Shown: positions 29,059-41,934, numbered from the stretch's first letter. The stretch: DNA of 64,000 nucleotides from Sinomonas gamaensis (GCF_005876955.1 NZ_SSCL01000001.1:62001-126000), one strand, 5' to 3'. The notes: generated by a model not told the origin, from the sequence alone. Numbers and translations are program-made.

Positions 29059-29964
29059 GTGAGCGATCTCGCCGCCGCACTCAGACGGGCGACGGCGGTG
29101 CTCGCCGAGGCTGGGGTGCCGAGCCCGCGGGCGGACGCCGAACTGCTCGCGGAGCATCTCATCGGCTGTGGGCTCGGGCGCCTCCGTGCGCTCGCGATCA
29201 CCGGGGCAGCGGTCCCCGACGGCTTCTGGGACTCCTTCTGGGACTTGGTGGAGGAGCGGGCCAAGCGCGTGCCGCTCCAGCACCTCACGGGAACAGCCCA
29301 TTTCCGCCACCTTTCTCTGAGTGTTGGCCCTGGCGTGTTCGTTCCACGGCCCGAGACCGAGATGCTCGTGACGCTGGTCCTCGACTGGATTGCTGCCCAG
29401 GACCCACCTCTCGGTGCTCCCGAAGTCGTCGACCTCGGCACGGGGTCGGGCGCCATTGCCGCCTCGGTCGCCGCGGAATGCCCGACGAGTCGGGTTCACG
29501 CCGTCGAGCTCTCCGAGTTCGCCCACGCCTGGGCCGCGCGCAACGTGGCGCTTCCCGAGGTCGGTGGGCGTGTTGAGCTCGTCCTCGGCGACCTCAGGAC
29601 CGCATTCCCGGAGCTGGACGGCACGGTTGACGTCGTGGTGAGCAACCCTCCCTATATTCCGGCGGGCATGGTGCCGCGAGAGCCGGAAGCAGCAGAACAT
29701 GACCCGGACCTGGCGCTCTACGGCGGCGGAGACGATGGGCTGGAGGTCCCCCTCGCCGCGATCGCGTCCGCGGCCCGGCTGCTGCGGCCTGGCGGGTTCT
29801 TCGCGATGGAACACGCCGAAGTGCAGGCCGAATCCCTCGCCGCACGCCTCCGGGCCGCCCCCGAATGGACGGGGGTCGCCTCGCACAGGGACCTCAATGG
29901 ACTGCCCCGTGCCACCACGGCTGTCCGGACCGAGGCCTTCCGCGTGGAAGAATTGAGGCCGTGA
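29059..29964 (+). CDS. prmC: Release factor glutamine methyltransferase
   Basis: SAM-dependent methyltransferase modifying the GGQ glutamine of release factors. The SAM motif VVDLGTGSGAIAASVA and the catalytic NPPY (VVSNPPYIP) are present, with the usual N-terminal helical domain (AEAGVPSPRADAELLAEHL). 301 residues starting at GTG 29059, 4 bases after the prfA stop. Its TGA overlaps the GTG of the next gene. Confidence 0.96.
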   Translation: MSDLAAALRRATAVLAEAGVPSPRADAELLAEHLIGCGLGRLRALAITGAAVPDGFWDSFWDLVEERAKRVPLQHLTGTAHFRHLSLSVGPGVFVPRPETEMLVTLVLDWIAAQDPPLGAPEVVDLGTGSGAIAASVAAECPTSRVHAVELSEFAHAWAARNVALPEVGGRVELVLGDLRTAFPELDGTVDVVVSNPPYIPAGMVPREPEAAEHDPDLALYGGGDDGLEVPLAAIASAARLLRPGGFFAMEHAEVQAESLAARLRAAPEWTGVASHRDLNGLPRATTAVRTEAFRVEELRP

Positions 29965-30767
29965 CGACCACGACCTACAACTGCATGGACCGGGAACGGC
30001 GAGCCGAGGGCCTCGCCCACGCGCAGCGGGCGATCGCTGCCAAGCAGTGCGTCGTGATGCCGACGGACACCGTCTACGGCATCGCGGCCGACGCGTTCTC
30101 GGCGCAGGCCGTGGCGACTCTGCTCGCGGCAAAGGGCCGCGGCCGCTCGATGCCCCCGCCCGTCCTCATCCCGCGGCTGCAGACGATGGATGGCCTCGCC
30201 ACCGAGATTCCCGAGGCCGGGCGGCGGCTTGCCGAGAAGTTCTGGCCAGGACCGCTCACCCTCATCTTCCATGCCCAGCCCTCCCTCACCTGGGACCTCG
30301 GCGACACCTACGGGACCGTTGCGCTGCGCATCCCCGACGACGAGGTCGCGCAGTCGCTTCTGACGATCACCGGTCCGCTCGCCGTGTCCTCTGCGAATCG
30401 CACCGGCCGTCCCGCGGCCCAGACCGCCGAGGACGCCCGCGACCAGCTCGCGGAGTCGGTCGAGGTGTACCTCGACGACGGGGTGCGCCCCGTCCAGGGC
30501 TCCGGCAGCGAGGCCGGGGTGCCGTCGACGATCGTGGACTGCACCGGCGATCGACTCCGCGTGGTCCGGCAGGGCGGTCTGAGCCTCGAGGCGCTGCGAG
30601 AGGTAGTGCCCGAGATCCTGGGCGTGGGCGAGGAGCCCGAGCAGGCGCAGTCCGAGCAGGCGGAGCCTGAGCAGGTGGAGCCCGAGAGTGCCGTGGTGGC
30701 GGAAGCCGAGGGAGCAGCAGCGGGGGAGCAGGTCCAGGGGGCGGCGGCGGAGCAGCCGCGTGACTGA
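29961..30767 (+). CDS. sua5: L-threonylcarbamoyladenylate synthase
   Basis: Makes threonylcarbamoyl-AMP from threonine, bicarbonate and ATP, the first step of the t6A modification of ANN-decoding tRNAs. The YrdC-fold sequence VVMPTDTVYGIAADAF and the VSSANRTGRPAAQTAEDA and STIVDCTG segments are clear. 268 residues, with a C-terminal low-complexity tail of about 50 residues rich in Glu, Ala and Gln that is outside the family domain. GTG 29961 overlaps the prmC stop. It overlaps the next gene by 8 bases. Confidence 0.93.
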   Translation: MTTTTYNCMDRERRAEGLAHAQRAIAAKQCVVMPTDTVYGIAADAFSAQAVATLLAAKGRGRSMPPPVLIPRLQTMDGLATEIPEAGRRLAEKFWPGPLTLIFHAQPSLTWDLGDTYGTVALRIPDDEVAQSLLTITGPLAVSSANRTGRPAAQTAEDARDQLAESVEVYLDDGVRPVQGSGSEAGVPSTIVDCTGDRLRVVRQGGLSLEALREVVPEILGVGEEPEQAQSEQAEPEQVEPESAVVAEAEGAAAGEQVQGAAAEQPRD

Positions 30768-31923
30768 GGGCCGCGCGCCTCGGGTGGTCGCCGTCGTCGT
30801 CAGCTACAACCGACGCGAGCTGCTTGAGCGCTCGCTCGCCGCGCTCGCCGCTGGCGACCGGCGTCCGGACGCCCTGGTGGTCGTGGACAACGCCTCGACG
30901 GACGGTTCCGCCGAGTATCTCGCCACCGTCGAGCTTCCGTTCGACTATGAACTGGTTCGGCTTGCCCAGAACACGGGCGGTGCGGGCGGTTTCACGGTGG
31001 GAATGGCGGCCGCGCTCGACCGCCACGATCCTGACCTCATCTGGGTGATGGACGACGACACCGTGCCCCTCGCGGGGACCCTCGCGGAAGCCGTTCGGCT
31101 GTGGAACGCCTGCCCGCTGGCGGACAAGCCCGCCTTCATCGCGAGCCGAGTCGTCTGGAGCGACGGGCGCGACCACCCTATGAACACCATGCGGGACCGC
31201 TGGGACGCTCCGCGCGCGGATCGCGAGCTCGCCGCCGCGCACCGCGCCCGCGTCGTCCGTTCCGCATCGTTCGTCTCGCTCTTCGTGGACGCCGCGGCCG
31301 TGCGGGACCTCGGCCTCCCCGTCGCGGACTTCTTCCTCTGGAACGACGATTTCGAGTTCACGGCGCGCCTCGCCCGCCGGCGACTTGCGCTGGCGAGCCT
31401 CGACTCCGTAGTGGAGCACCACACCAAGGCGTTCGATTCGCACACGGTCGACGTCGGCGAGCGATTCCGCTTCGAGGTGCGCAACAAGATCTGGACGTTC
31501 TTTCGCTCCCCGGCGCTCTCACCCGTGGAGAAGATCCTCTACGGCGCCGCGACGCTGCGGCGCTGGGGGGTCATGATCCGCAGCAGCGCTCGTCCGGGCA
31601 TCGTGCTGAAGGCGGGATTGGCGGGCTTGCGCGAAGCCATCGCCCGCGCCCCGCGCCCCAACGACGTGGTGCTCGCAGGCGTCGACGGCCTGCCCCCCGT
31701 TGCGGCGGCCCCGCCGCCCGGGGGCCCCCCCGCGGGCCGGTGCGGGCCCACCCGGGGGGCCTCCCGGCCCCCCCCCGGGCCGCCCCGCCCGCGCCCGGGT
31801 GCCCCCCCGCCCCCCCCCCCCCCCCCCAACGCGAGGGGAGCGACCGCCCAGCCTTCTCCGTGCTGCTTCCCGTCTATCAGGGCGACTCGGCGTCGCGCGT
31901 GCGCCGGGCCATCGCGTCCGTGA
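30760..31923 (+). CDS. GT2 glycosyltransferase (rhamnosyl/galactofuranosyl-like), C-terminus unreliable
   Basis: Nucleotide-sugar-dependent transferase presumed to build envelope polysaccharide. It shows VVAVVVSYNR, VVDNASTDGS, QNTGGAGGFTVGM, the DDDT metal motif and WNDDFEF with a downstream catalytic-type acidic pair, a pattern seen in GlfT1- and WbbL-like enzymes. Start GTG 30760 overlaps sua5 by 8 bases. Protein-like sequence ends near base 31690. From there the frame passes through an almost pure C/G tract encoding Pro/Gly/Ala and then reads out of frame over the second glycosyltransferase until 31923. The true C-terminus cannot be told from this sequence. Confidence 0.75.
   Translation: MTEGRAPRVVAVVVSYNRRELLERSLAALAAGDRRPDALVVVDNASTDGSAEYLATVELPFDYELVRLAQNTGGAGGFTVGMAAALDRHDPDLIWVMDDDTVPLAGTLAEAVRLWNACPLADKPAFIASRVVWSDGRDHPMNTMRDRWDAPRADRELAAAHRARVVRSASFVSLFVDAAAVRDLGLPVADFFLWNDDFEFTARLARRRLALASLDSVVEHHTKAFDSHTVDVGERFRFEVRNKIWTFFRSPALSPVEKILYGAATLRRWGVMIRSSARPGIVLKAGLAGLREAIARAPRPNDVVLAGVDGLPPVAAAPPPGGPPAGRCGPTRGASRPPPGPPRPRPGAPPPPPPPPNARGATAQPSPCCFPSIRATRRRACAGPSRP
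31697..31827. repeat. Extreme poly-C/poly-G tract between two glycosyltransferase genes
   Basis: About 130 bases that are over 90 percent G and C with many homopolymers, ending in 18 consecutive C (31810-31827). It is unlike anything else in the window. It removes the proper end of the first glycosyltransferase gene and the start of the second. Low sequence quality or an assembly-gap artefact is the simplest explanation; a real slippage tract is possible. Confidence 0.85.
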
Positions 31924-32705
31924 CGCTGGACCAGACCCTTCCGCCGTCGCAGCTCGTCATCGTGCGCGACGGCCCGGTGGGGGACGAGATCGAGCGGGTC
32001 CTCGAGGAGGCCGAGCGAGACGAGCGCTTCCCGGCGGATGTCGTGCGGCTACCGGCGGGGGTCGGCCTTGCCGACGCCCTGGACCTCGGGCTCGAGAACT
32101 GCCGGCACGACGTGGTTGCGAGGATGGATGCCGACGACGTCGCCCTGCCCGAGCGCTTCGAGCGGCAGCTGGCGCTCCTCGGCGAGGGCTACGACATCGT
32201 GGGCTCGGCCATCGCCGAGATCGGCGATGACGAGTCGGCCCGGCTCGCCAGCCGGCCCGTGCCGGTCACGCACCGCGAGATCATGGCCCAGCTGCACTTC
32301 CGGACCCCGTTCAACCACCCCAGCGTCATGTACCGCGCGTCGGCCGTGCGGGCTGCGGGAGGGTACCGAGGGGTGCCTGACATGGAGGACTACTGGCTCT
32401 GGGCGAGGATGCTCCACGCGGGGAGCCGGGGAGCGAATGTTCCCGACGTCCTGGTCCTGTACCGGGTGAGCGACGGAGCCTATGCACGTCGCGGCGGCGC
32501 CCGCATGCTGCGGGCGGAGCTCCGCCTCCAACGGCAGATGCTCAAGGCGGGGTACACCGGGCCGAGCCGCTTCCTCCGGAACGTCCTGGTCCGTGGCGCC
32601 TACCGGCTCGTGCCGACGCGGGTGCGGCGGACAGGCTACCGTACGGCTTTCACCGAGCAGCCCCTTGCCGTGGAAGGCGCCTCAGCCGAGAAGGCCGCCG
32701 GCTGA
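31830..32705 (+). CDS. GT2 family glycosyltransferase, start not resolved
   Basis: Second family 2 transferase, with FSVLLPVYQGD at its beginning, VRDGPVGDEIERVL, the metal-binding RMDADDVALPERFERQ and the DMEDYWLWARML acceptor segment. About 290 residues are visible. No start codon with a ribosome site occurs before the conserved N-terminus: the frame is open far upstream only because it runs through the C/G tract and antisense to nothing real. The intact gene probably starts a few codons before base 31851. It ends 3 bases before the WecA-like gene. It and the previous gene likely act on the lipid-linked sugar made by that enzyme. Confidence 0.75.
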   Translation, partial: REGSDRPAFSVLLPVYQGDSASRVRRAIASVTLDQTLPPSQLVIVRDGPVGDEIERVLEEAERDERFPADVVRLPAGVGLADALDLGLENCRHDVVARMDADDVALPERFERQLALLGEGYDIVGSAIAEIGDDESARLASRPVPVTHREIMAQLHFRTPFNHPSVMYRASAVRAAGGYRGVPDMEDYWLWARMLHAGSRGANVPDVLVLYRVSDGAYARRGGARMLRAELRLQRQMLKAGYTGPSRFLRNVLVRGAYRLVPTRVRRTGYRTAFTEQPLAVEGASAEKAAG

Positions 32706-32708
32706 CCC

Positions 32709-34241
32709 ATGTTCATCTATGTCCTCGTGGCCATGCTGGCCGCCATCGTCACGTACGCCGCGACCGGAGTCGTCCGTGTCGTGGCCCTGCGGCTGGGGAT
32801 CGTCTCCCCGGTGCGCGAACGCGACGTCCACACCCGGTCGGTCCCTCGCCTCGGAGGCCTGGCGATGCTGGCGGGCTTCGCCGCGGCGTTCTACGCCGCG
32901 TCCCAGACAGTGTGGATCCGCTCGATCTTCTTCGACACCCCGCAGACCTGGGCCGTGCTCGCGGGAGCGGTGTTCATCGTCGGGGTGGGTGTCATTGACG
33001 ACATCGTGGACCTCAACAGCTGGGTCAAGCTCGCAGGCCAGCTCATCGCGGCTGCCATCGTTGCTGTCTGGGGTCCCCGGGTGACGTTCCTCCCGCTCGG
33101 TTCGCTCCCGATCACGCAGGAATGGCTCCAGATCGGCCTGACGATGTTCCTCATCGTACTGACCGTCAACGCAATCAACTTCGTGGACGGGCTCGACGGA
33201 CTCGCTGCGGGCGTCGCCGCGATCGGCGGCCTCGCATTCTTCCTCACCGCGTACTGGGTGCATCGCAACGCGCTCCTGCCCAACTACACGGATCTCGCCA
33301 CCCTCCTCATGGCCCTGCTCGTCGGCATCTGCCTCGGATTCCTGCCGCACAACGCGCACCCTGCGAAGATCTTCATGGGAGATTCCGGCTCGATGCTGCT
33401 CGGGCTCGTCATGGCGACGGGCGCGGTGGTCGCCACCGGCCAGATCGGATCCGGCCTGTACGACCGCGCCGAGGGCATCCCCACCTTCGTCCCCGTCGTG
33501 CTGCCGATCGTCGTCATGCTGCTGCCGTTCCTCGACCTCATCCTCGCCGTCCTGAGGCGGACAGCCAGCGGCCGATCCCCGTTCTCCCCGGACCGCGAGC
33601 ACGTGCACCACAAGCTCCTCGACCTCGGGTACACGCACCGTCAGGCGGTCGCGGTCATGTACGTCTGGACGGCGTTCGTGGCCTTCGGCGGGGTCGCCTA
33701 CGCGTTCGTCCACTGGGCGCCCGTGACGGTGTTCAACGTGATCGTGCTCCCGGCAGTCGGCTTCCTCACCATGCACCCGTGGGTCCGCGAGAATGTCGCC
33801 AGCAGTCCGGTGCGCCGCGTCTGGCTGAGGTCAACGCCGTGGGTCCGCCGGATGACCGTGCCTTTCGCGGCCAGCGTCGCCATCGCGACCTTCCTCGGCT
33901 TCACGGGGCTCGCGAACGGGGGAGTGCCCCTGCTCTATTCGACGTTCCTCGCGCTCGCCGTCGTCACGCTGTGCGCCGGGGCCGCCGTCGTCATCCTCCA
34001 TGTGGCGGCGCCGGCCCTGCCCTTCCGGCGCCGCACCCTCGTTGCCGACGTGCTCATGAAGGTGGTCGCGTTCGCGATCGTGCTCCTCGTGGTGGGCTCT
34101 CCGACGTGGTCCGATCAGGGGTGGTACTGGCTTTCGCTCGGGTTGTGCGGTGCGGGGTGGATCGTGGCACAGGGCGGTGTGACGGCAGCCCAGTGGCGGA
34201 CGACGACGGCGGGCGGGCTGGGCGGCCCACGCGTCAGCTGA
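32709..34241 (+). CDS. WecA/TagO-like polyprenyl-phosphate sugar-1-P transferase
   Basis: Integral membrane enzyme that moves GlcNAc- or similar sugar-1-phosphate from UDP onto the polyprenyl phosphate carrier, starting arabinogalactan-, teichoic-acid- or other glycan synthesis. Family motifs are RSVPRLGG, DDIVDLNSWVKL, NAINFVDGLDGLAAG and HNAHPAKIFMGDSGSMLLG, which hold the Mg-binding aspartates. At 510 residues it is longer than the 360 or so of simple homologues; the extra C-terminal part adds about five membrane helices. It is linked to the upstream glycosyltransferase genes and lies next to the ATP synthase operon, as in other actinobacteria. Confidence 0.9.
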   Translation: MFIYVLVAMLAAIVTYAATGVVRVVALRLGIVSPVRERDVHTRSVPRLGGLAMLAGFAAAFYAASQTVWIRSIFFDTPQTWAVLAGAVFIVGVGVIDDIVDLNSWVKLAGQLIAAAIVAVWGPRVTFLPLGSLPITQEWLQIGLTMFLIVLTVNAINFVDGLDGLAAGVAAIGGLAFFLTAYWVHRNALLPNYTDLATLLMALLVGICLGFLPHNAHPAKIFMGDSGSMLLGLVMATGAVVATGQIGSGLYDRAEGIPTFVPVVLPIVVMLLPFLDLILAVLRRTASGRSPFSPDREHVHHKLLDLGYTHRQAVAVMYVWTAFVAFGGVAYAFVHWAPVTVFNVIVLPAVGFLTMHPWVRENVASSPVRRVWLRSTPWVRRMTVPFAASVAIATFLGFTGLANGGVPLLYSTFLALAVVTLCAGAAVVILHVAAPALPFRRRTLVADVLMKVVAFAIVLLVVGSPTWSDQGWYWLSLGLCGAGWIVAQGGVTAAQWRTTTAGGLGGPRVS

Positions 34242-34340
34242 CATCTTCTATCTCATGTAGAATATTGACCGCACCCATCACTCACGCGGGCACCGCTTCG
34301 AGCACGCACCTCGACGGGGGCCGCCGACGAACGGCCTGAC

Positions 34341-34808
34341 ATGAACAGCACGCCTGCACGCCCCGGCCGCCCAGCCGGATCCGCAGGCGTCAGCTTTTCC
34401 TCCCTGTGGCTCCGACTGGCTTGGCTCTGCACCGCCGTGACCGCCGCCGTGGCGGTCATCCTGGCGATCGTCGCCTGGGCAACCACTGACCTCGCCGCCG
34501 CCGGAAGCGTCCTGTTCTCCGCCGTCGTCGTCATTGCCTTCTTTGCCATCAGCCTGGTGGTCGGCCATCTGGTCGGCCGGCGGAATCCCGCTGGCGCCAT
34601 CGGCATGTTCGCTGTCGTCTACCTCGTGAAGATCGTGGGATTCGCTGCGCTGCTCCTCTGGATCGGAACGCCGGCGTGGATCAACCCGCCCTGGTTCGGC
34701 GGCACCGGAATCGCCGAGGTCGTCGTATGGCAGGCCGTTGAGCTCTGGGGCTTCAGCCGCGTCCGCCTGCAGATCTTCAATGACCCTGAGGAGGGTCCCC
34801 GTGGCTGA
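34341..34808 (+). CDS. AtpI-like membrane protein preceding the ATP synthase operon
   Basis: Hydrophobic protein of 155 residues with four predicted membrane helices (about 24-50, 56-75, 85-110, 118-135). Its location directly before the AtpZ/AtpI-type gene and the size suggest the I-protein group that assists assembly of the c-ring, but no decisive motif is visible. It begins at ATG 34341 and overlaps the next gene by 8 bases. The 99 bases before it (34242-34340) likely hold the operon promoter; TAGAATATT at 34258-34266 is the most A/T-rich point. Confidence 0.65.
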   Translation: MNSTPARPGRPAGSAGVSFSSLWLRLAWLCTAVTAAVAVILAIVAWATTDLAAAGSVLFSAVVVIAFFAISLVVGHLVGRRNPAGAIGMFAVVYLVKIVGFAALLLWIGTPAWINPPWFGGTGIAEVVVWQAVELWGFSRVRLQIFNDPEEGPRG

Positions 34809-35097
34809 GCGCGACAGGCCGCAGAAGCCCTCGGATCCCCGCCCGGAATCGGACGGCGGATACAACGCCGGGATGGCTGTCTTCAGCTACATCATTGGCG
34901 GGATCATTGTCTGGAGTTTGATAGGGTGGGGGCTGGACACTCTCCTGAAAACCCGCTGGATCGTGCTTGTTGGAGCCCTGCTGGGGATTGCTGGCGGCCT
35001 GTACCTCGCGGGCAAGCACGGACTCTTCACGCAGCAGCGCGACCAAGGGAAGGCCAACCCCCGCGACGACGACGCCGAGGGGGAGAGCGGCCGCTGA
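34801..35097 (+). CDS. AtpZ/AtpI family protein
   Basis: 98-residue membrane protein with two helices (FSYIIGGIIVWSLIGWGLDTLL and IVLVGALLGIAGGLYLAG), the pattern of AtpZ/AtpI, which in other bacteria helps assemble the Fo ring or supplies magnesium. Start GTG 34801 has GAGGAGGG about 5 bases upstream. It is followed by atpB after 88 bases, with a potential leader in between. Confidence 0.8.
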   Translation: MAERDRPQKPSDPRPESDGGYNAGMAVFSYIIGGIIVWSLIGWGLDTLLKTRWIVLVGALLGIAGGLYLAGKHGLFTQQRDQGKANPRDDDAEGESGR

Positions 35098-35185
35098 TGG
35101 AGCTACCGACAATTTCACATGTGGGGGTCGAAGCCACTCGCCCCGGCACCTGCCCGACGAAGGACACTGCAAGAGAGGAAATGCG

Positions 35186-35989
35186 TTGACCCCGCTCACG
35201 CTTCCGGCTGCTGACAACAGCGGCACTTTCACACCTCCCACACTCGAAGATCTGCATCTCCCGGCGATCCTGCCGTGGGGCGCCGACGAGGGCTTCAACA
35301 AGCAGATGCTGTTGGTCGTGCTCTCCGTCGTCTTCATCGCGTGGTTCTTCATCGCGGCCTCGCGCAAGCAGAGCATGGTCCCCGGCAAGCTGCAGTTCCT
35401 CGGCGAGCAGCTCTACGGCTTCGTGCGCAACGGCATCGGCAAGGACGTCATCGGCGGCCGCGACTTCATGACGTTCGTCCCGCTGCTGTTCGCGCTGTTC
35501 TTCTTCATCCTCGTGAACAACATCTACGGCGCGGTCCCGCTCTTCCAGCTGCCGACGATGTCGCACGTCGGCGGCGCCTACTTCCTCGCCGGCCTCGTCT
35601 ACGTCATCTGGATCGGCGTGGGCCTCAAGCGCTTCGGCCTCCGCTACCTCAAGCTCGCGGTCGTGCCCTCGGGTGTCCCGTGGTACATCATGCCGATCGT
35701 CGTGCCGATCGAGATCATCTCGAACTTCATCGTCCGCCCGATGACGCACAGCCTCCGTCTCTTCGCGACCATGCTGGCCGGCCACTTGGTCGTTGCCCTC
35801 GCGGGCTCCGGCATCGCGTTCCTCGTCGAGCAGGAGAACGTGGTCCTCAAGGGCCTGAGCGTGTTCGTGCTGGTCTTCGCCGTCGCCATGTACATGCTCG
35901 AGGCCCTGATCATGGTCCTCCAGGCGTACGTCTTCACGCTTCTGACCGCGATCTACATCCAGGGCGCGGTCGCGGCCGACGCCCACTGA
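35186..35989 (+). CDS. atpB: ATP synthase Fo subunit a
   Basis: Proton-channel subunit of the ATP synthase membrane sector. The essential arginine lies in MTHSLRLFATMLAGHL, and the last helices with YVFTLLTAIYIQGAVAADAH are typical. 267 residues. I chose TTG 35186, which gives the normal length and has GAGAGGA upstream; the frame is open further back but contains no protein-like sequence. First structural gene of the atpBEFHAGDC operon. Confidence 0.95.
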   Translation: MTPLTLPAADNSGTFTPPTLEDLHLPAILPWGADEGFNKQMLLVVLSVVFIAWFFIAASRKQSMVPGKLQFLGEQLYGFVRNGIGKDVIGGRDFMTFVPLLFALFFFILVNNIYGAVPLFQLPTMSHVGGAYFLAGLVYVIWIGVGLKRFGLRYLKLAVVPSGVPWYIMPIVVPIEIISNFIVRPMTHSLRLFATMLAGHLVVALAGSGIAFLVEQENVVLKGLSVFVLVFAVAMYMLEALIMVLQAYVFTLLTAIYIQGAVAADAH

Positions 35990-36055
35990 GAATTCCCCTC
36001 CCCGGAGGGGGCACCCAACCCATCAACCTGCCTGCGGGCGATTGAAAGGAAGAAA

Positions 36056-36274
36056 ATGAACGGCACGATCAACGGCAGCATCAACCTCATCGGCTACGGT
36101 CTCTCCGCCATCGGCGGTGCCATCGGTGTTGGTCTCGTCTTCGCGGCCTACATCAACGGCGTTGCCCGCCAGCCGGAGGCGCAGCGCGTTCTCCAGCCGC
36201 TCGCGTTCCTCGGCCTGGCCCTGACCGAGGCGCTCGCCATCCTCGGCCTCGTGTTCGCGTTCGTCCTCCGCTGA
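36056..36274 (+). CDS. atpE: ATP synthase Fo subunit c
   Basis: Two-helix proteolipid that forms the rotating c-ring. The 72 residues include the [30 protein letters not shown] hairpin and the proton-carrying glutamate in [16 protein letters not shown] 36056 is preceded by GAAAGGAAG. The Gly-rich first helix does not carry a sodium-binding set, so proton coupling is expected. Confidence 0.97.
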   Translation: MNGTINGSINLIGYGLSAIGGAIGVGLVFAAYINGVARQPEAQRVLQPLAFLGLALTEALAILGLVFAFVLR

Positions 36275-36312
36275 GCCGGACCGACCGAGGCGAGAACAAG
36301 CTACTTCAGTAG

Positions 36313-36878
<566 letters not shown>

Positions 36879-36879
<1 letters not shown>

Positions 36880-37709
36880 TGGCAGGAGTATCGAGCGAAT
36901 CGCTGGCGAGCGCGCTGGCGGACCTGGAGACCAAGCTGCCCACAGCCTCGCTGTCGCTGGCGGATGAGCTCTTCGGCATCCTGCGGATCGTCGTCGCATC
37001 ACCCGGCCTCCGCCGGGCGATGACCGACCCGTCCCGCGAGAGCGCGGACAAGTCCGCTCTGGTTCGGCGGCTCCTCGCGGGCAAGGCCTCGAGCGATGCG
37101 ATCGAGATCGCATCGCGTCTGGCCGAGCTGCGCTGGGCGGATGCCCGGGACATCAGCGATGCACTCGAGACCCTGGCAGCGACTGTGGCCATCGCCGTCG
37201 CGGAGCAGCGGAGCGGCCAGTCCGGGCTCGGAGGCCTCGAGCGGCTCGAGAACGATCTGTTCTCGTTCAACCGCAACGTCGAGGACAGCCACGAGCTTCA
37301 GGCCGCGCTGAGTGAGCCCCAGGCGAGCCCGGAAGCGAAGCGGGCCCTCGCGCTCCGCCTCTCACCGGGTGCGTCGGAGGAGGCGCGCCTGCTGATCGGC
37401 CAGGCCGTCGCCGAGCCCCGTGGCCTGAAGGCCACTGAGCTGGTCAAGCGCTTTGCGGCGCTTGCGGCCAAGCGCCAGCAGCGGTGGATCGCCGAGGTGG
37501 CGGTTGCGCGGCCTCTGAGCGACGGCCAGCTCGACCGGCTTCAGATGGGACTCAACCGGCTCTACGGCCGCGAGCTCAAGATCACGACGACGGTCGACCC
37601 CCAGCTGCTGGGAGGCGTCCGCGTCACGGTCGGCGACGAGGTCCTCGATGCCTCGACGCTGGCACGGCTCACCGAACTGCGCCGCCAGCTGGCCGGCCAG
37701 GCCGGCTGA
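36879..37709 (+). CDS. atpH: ATP synthase F1 subunit delta
   Basis: Connects the peripheral stalk to the F1 head. 276 residues, longer than the enterobacterial 177 but normal for actinobacteria; the conserved C-terminal part is VARPLSDGQLDRLQMGLNRLYGRELKITTTVDPQLLGGVRVTVGDEVLDAS. Unlike mycobacteria it is not fused to a second b subunit. ATG overlaps the atpF stop by one base. Confidence 0.95.
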
Positions 37710-37802
37710 GGCGCCACAGCACACTTCGAACCAGACAACACGGTCATCACAGCCAGTACTGCACCGATGATGACCACGAGATGTAGAGAGCAGGGACTGC
37801 AG

Positions 37803-39440
37803 ATGGCCGAATTGACCATCAATGCCGACGACGTCCGCGATGCACTGAACGAGTTCGCGGCGTCCTACGAACCCGGAACGGCCGAGCGTGTCGAGGTCGG
37901 CACCGTCATCCAGGCCGCCGATGGCATCGCGCGTGTCGAGGGCCTTCCCTCGGTCATGGCCAACGAGCTGCTTCGCTTCGAGAACGGCGTCCTGGGCCTC
38001 GCCCAGAACCTCGACGTCCGCGAAATCGGCGTGATCATCCTCGGCGAGTTCGCCGGCATCGAGGAGGGCCAGGAGGTGCACCGCACCGGCCAGATCCTCT
38101 CCGTGCCCGTGGGCGACGCCTTCCTCGGCCGCGTGGTCGACCCGCTGGGCCAGCCGATCGACGACCTCGGCCCCATCGCGGCAGAGAGCACGCGTGCGCT
38201 TGAGCTCCAGGCTCCGGGCGTGACGCAGCGCAAGTCGGTGCACGAGCCCATGCAGACCGGCCTCAAGGCGATCGACGCCATGATCCCGATCGGCCGCGGC
38301 CAGCGCCAGCTCATCATCGGTGACCGCCAGACGGGCAAGACGGCCATCGCGGTGGACACGATCATCAACCAGAAGGCGAACTGGGCTTCGGGCGACGCCA
38401 CGAAGCAGGTCCGCTGCGTCTACGTCGCCATCGGCCAGAAGGCTTCGACGATCGCTGCCGTCCGGCAGACCCTCGAGGACCACGGCGCGCTCGAGTACAC
38501 CACGATCGTGGCCTCGCCTGCGTCCGACCCCGCCGGGTTCAAGTACCTCGCTCCCTACGCCGGTTCGGCCATCGGTCAGCACTGGATGTACGGCGGCAAG
38601 CACGTCCTCATCATCTTCGACGACCTGTCGAAGCAGGCTGAGGCCTACCGCGCCGTGTCTCTCCTCCTCCGCCGTCCGCCGGGACGCGAGGCCTACCCGG
38701 GTGACGTCTTCTACTTGCACTCCCGCCTGCTCGAGCGCTGCGCCAAGCTCTCGGATGAGCTGGGTGCCGGCTCGATGACCGGTCTGCCGATCATCGAGAC
38801 CAAGGCGAACGACGTGTCGGCCTACATCCCGACCAACGTGATCTCGATCACGGACGGCCAGATCTTCCTGCAGTCCGACCTCTTCAACGCCAACCAGCGT
38901 CCCGCGGTCGACGTCGGCATCTCGGTCTCCCGCGTCGGCGGTGCCGCCCAGGTCAAGTCGATGAAGAAGGTCTCGGGCACGTTGAAGCTCGACCTCGCGC
39001 AGTACCGCGATATGCAGGCCTTCGCGATGTTCGCTTCGGACCTCGACGCGGCGTCGCGCCAGCAGCTCACCCGTGGCGCGCGCCTCATGGAGCTGCTCAA
39101 GCAGGGCCAGTACTCGCCGTACCCGGTCGAAGAGCAGGTCGTGTCGATCTGGGCAGGCACCAACGGTCACCTCGACGACGTCCCCGTTGAGGACGTTCGC
39201 CGGTTCGAGGGCGAGTTCCTCGAGTACCTCAAGCACCGTACGTCCATCCTCACGACGCTGGCCCAGACCAACGTCCTGGAGGACGACACGGTCGAGGCGC
39301 TCAAGACCGCCGTCGCTGACTTCAAGCAGGGCTTCTTCGGCGAGGGCGACGACAAGCTCGTCGCTGCCGGCCACGAGGAGTTCCAGGCTCTCGCCGAGGG
39401 CGAAGTCGACCAGGAACGAATCGTCAAGCAGACGCGCTGA
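37803..39440 (+). CDS. atpA: ATP synthase F1 subunit alpha
   Basis: Non-catalytic nucleotide-binding subunit of F1, 545 residues. Walker A is GDRQTGKTA and the signature [17 protein letters not shown] is present. ATG 37803 is the first start giving the normal N-terminus ([15 protein letters not shown]); further in-frame codons upstream lie in the 93-base spacer after atpH. Confidence 0.97.
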   Translation: MAELTINADDVRDALNEFAASYEPGTAERVEVGTVIQAADGIARVEGLPSVMANELLRFENGVLGLAQNLDVREIGVIILGEFAGIEEGQEVHRTGQILSVPVGDAFLGRVVDPLGQPIDDLGPIAAESTRALELQAPGVTQRKSVHEPMQTGLKAIDAMIPIGRGQRQLIIGDRQTGKTAIAVDTIINQKANWASGDATKQVRCVYVAIGQKASTIAAVRQTLEDHGALEYTTIVASPASDPAGFKYLAPYAGSAIGQHWMYGGKHVLIIFDDLSKQAEAYRAVSLLLRRPPGREAYPGDVFYLHSRLLERCAKLSDELGAGSMTGLPIIETKANDVSAYIPTNVISITDGQIFLQSDLFNANQRPAVDVGISVSRVGGAAQVKSMKKVSGTLKLDLAQYRDMQAFAMFASDLDAASRQQLTRGARLMELLKQGQYSPYPVEEQVVSIWAGTNGHLDDVPVEDVRRFEGEFLEYLKHRTSILTTLAQTNVLEDDTVEALKTAVADFKQGFFGEGDDKLVAAGHEEFQALAEGEVDQERIVKQTR

Positions 39441-39526
39441 TTCCAGTCGGTGCCCGCGTGGGGCCGTGAGCCGGGACAGACCGGAGCGCGGCCCCGCGGG
39501 GCAGCGATGGAGAGGAAAGGACAACC

Positions 39527-41933
<2,407 letters not shown>

Positions 41934-41934
41934 C

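Noticed and set aside
37362-39524. 720-codon minus-strand frame opposite atpA
   Set aside because: Same antisense artefact; composition mirrors atpA and contains no recognisable protein.
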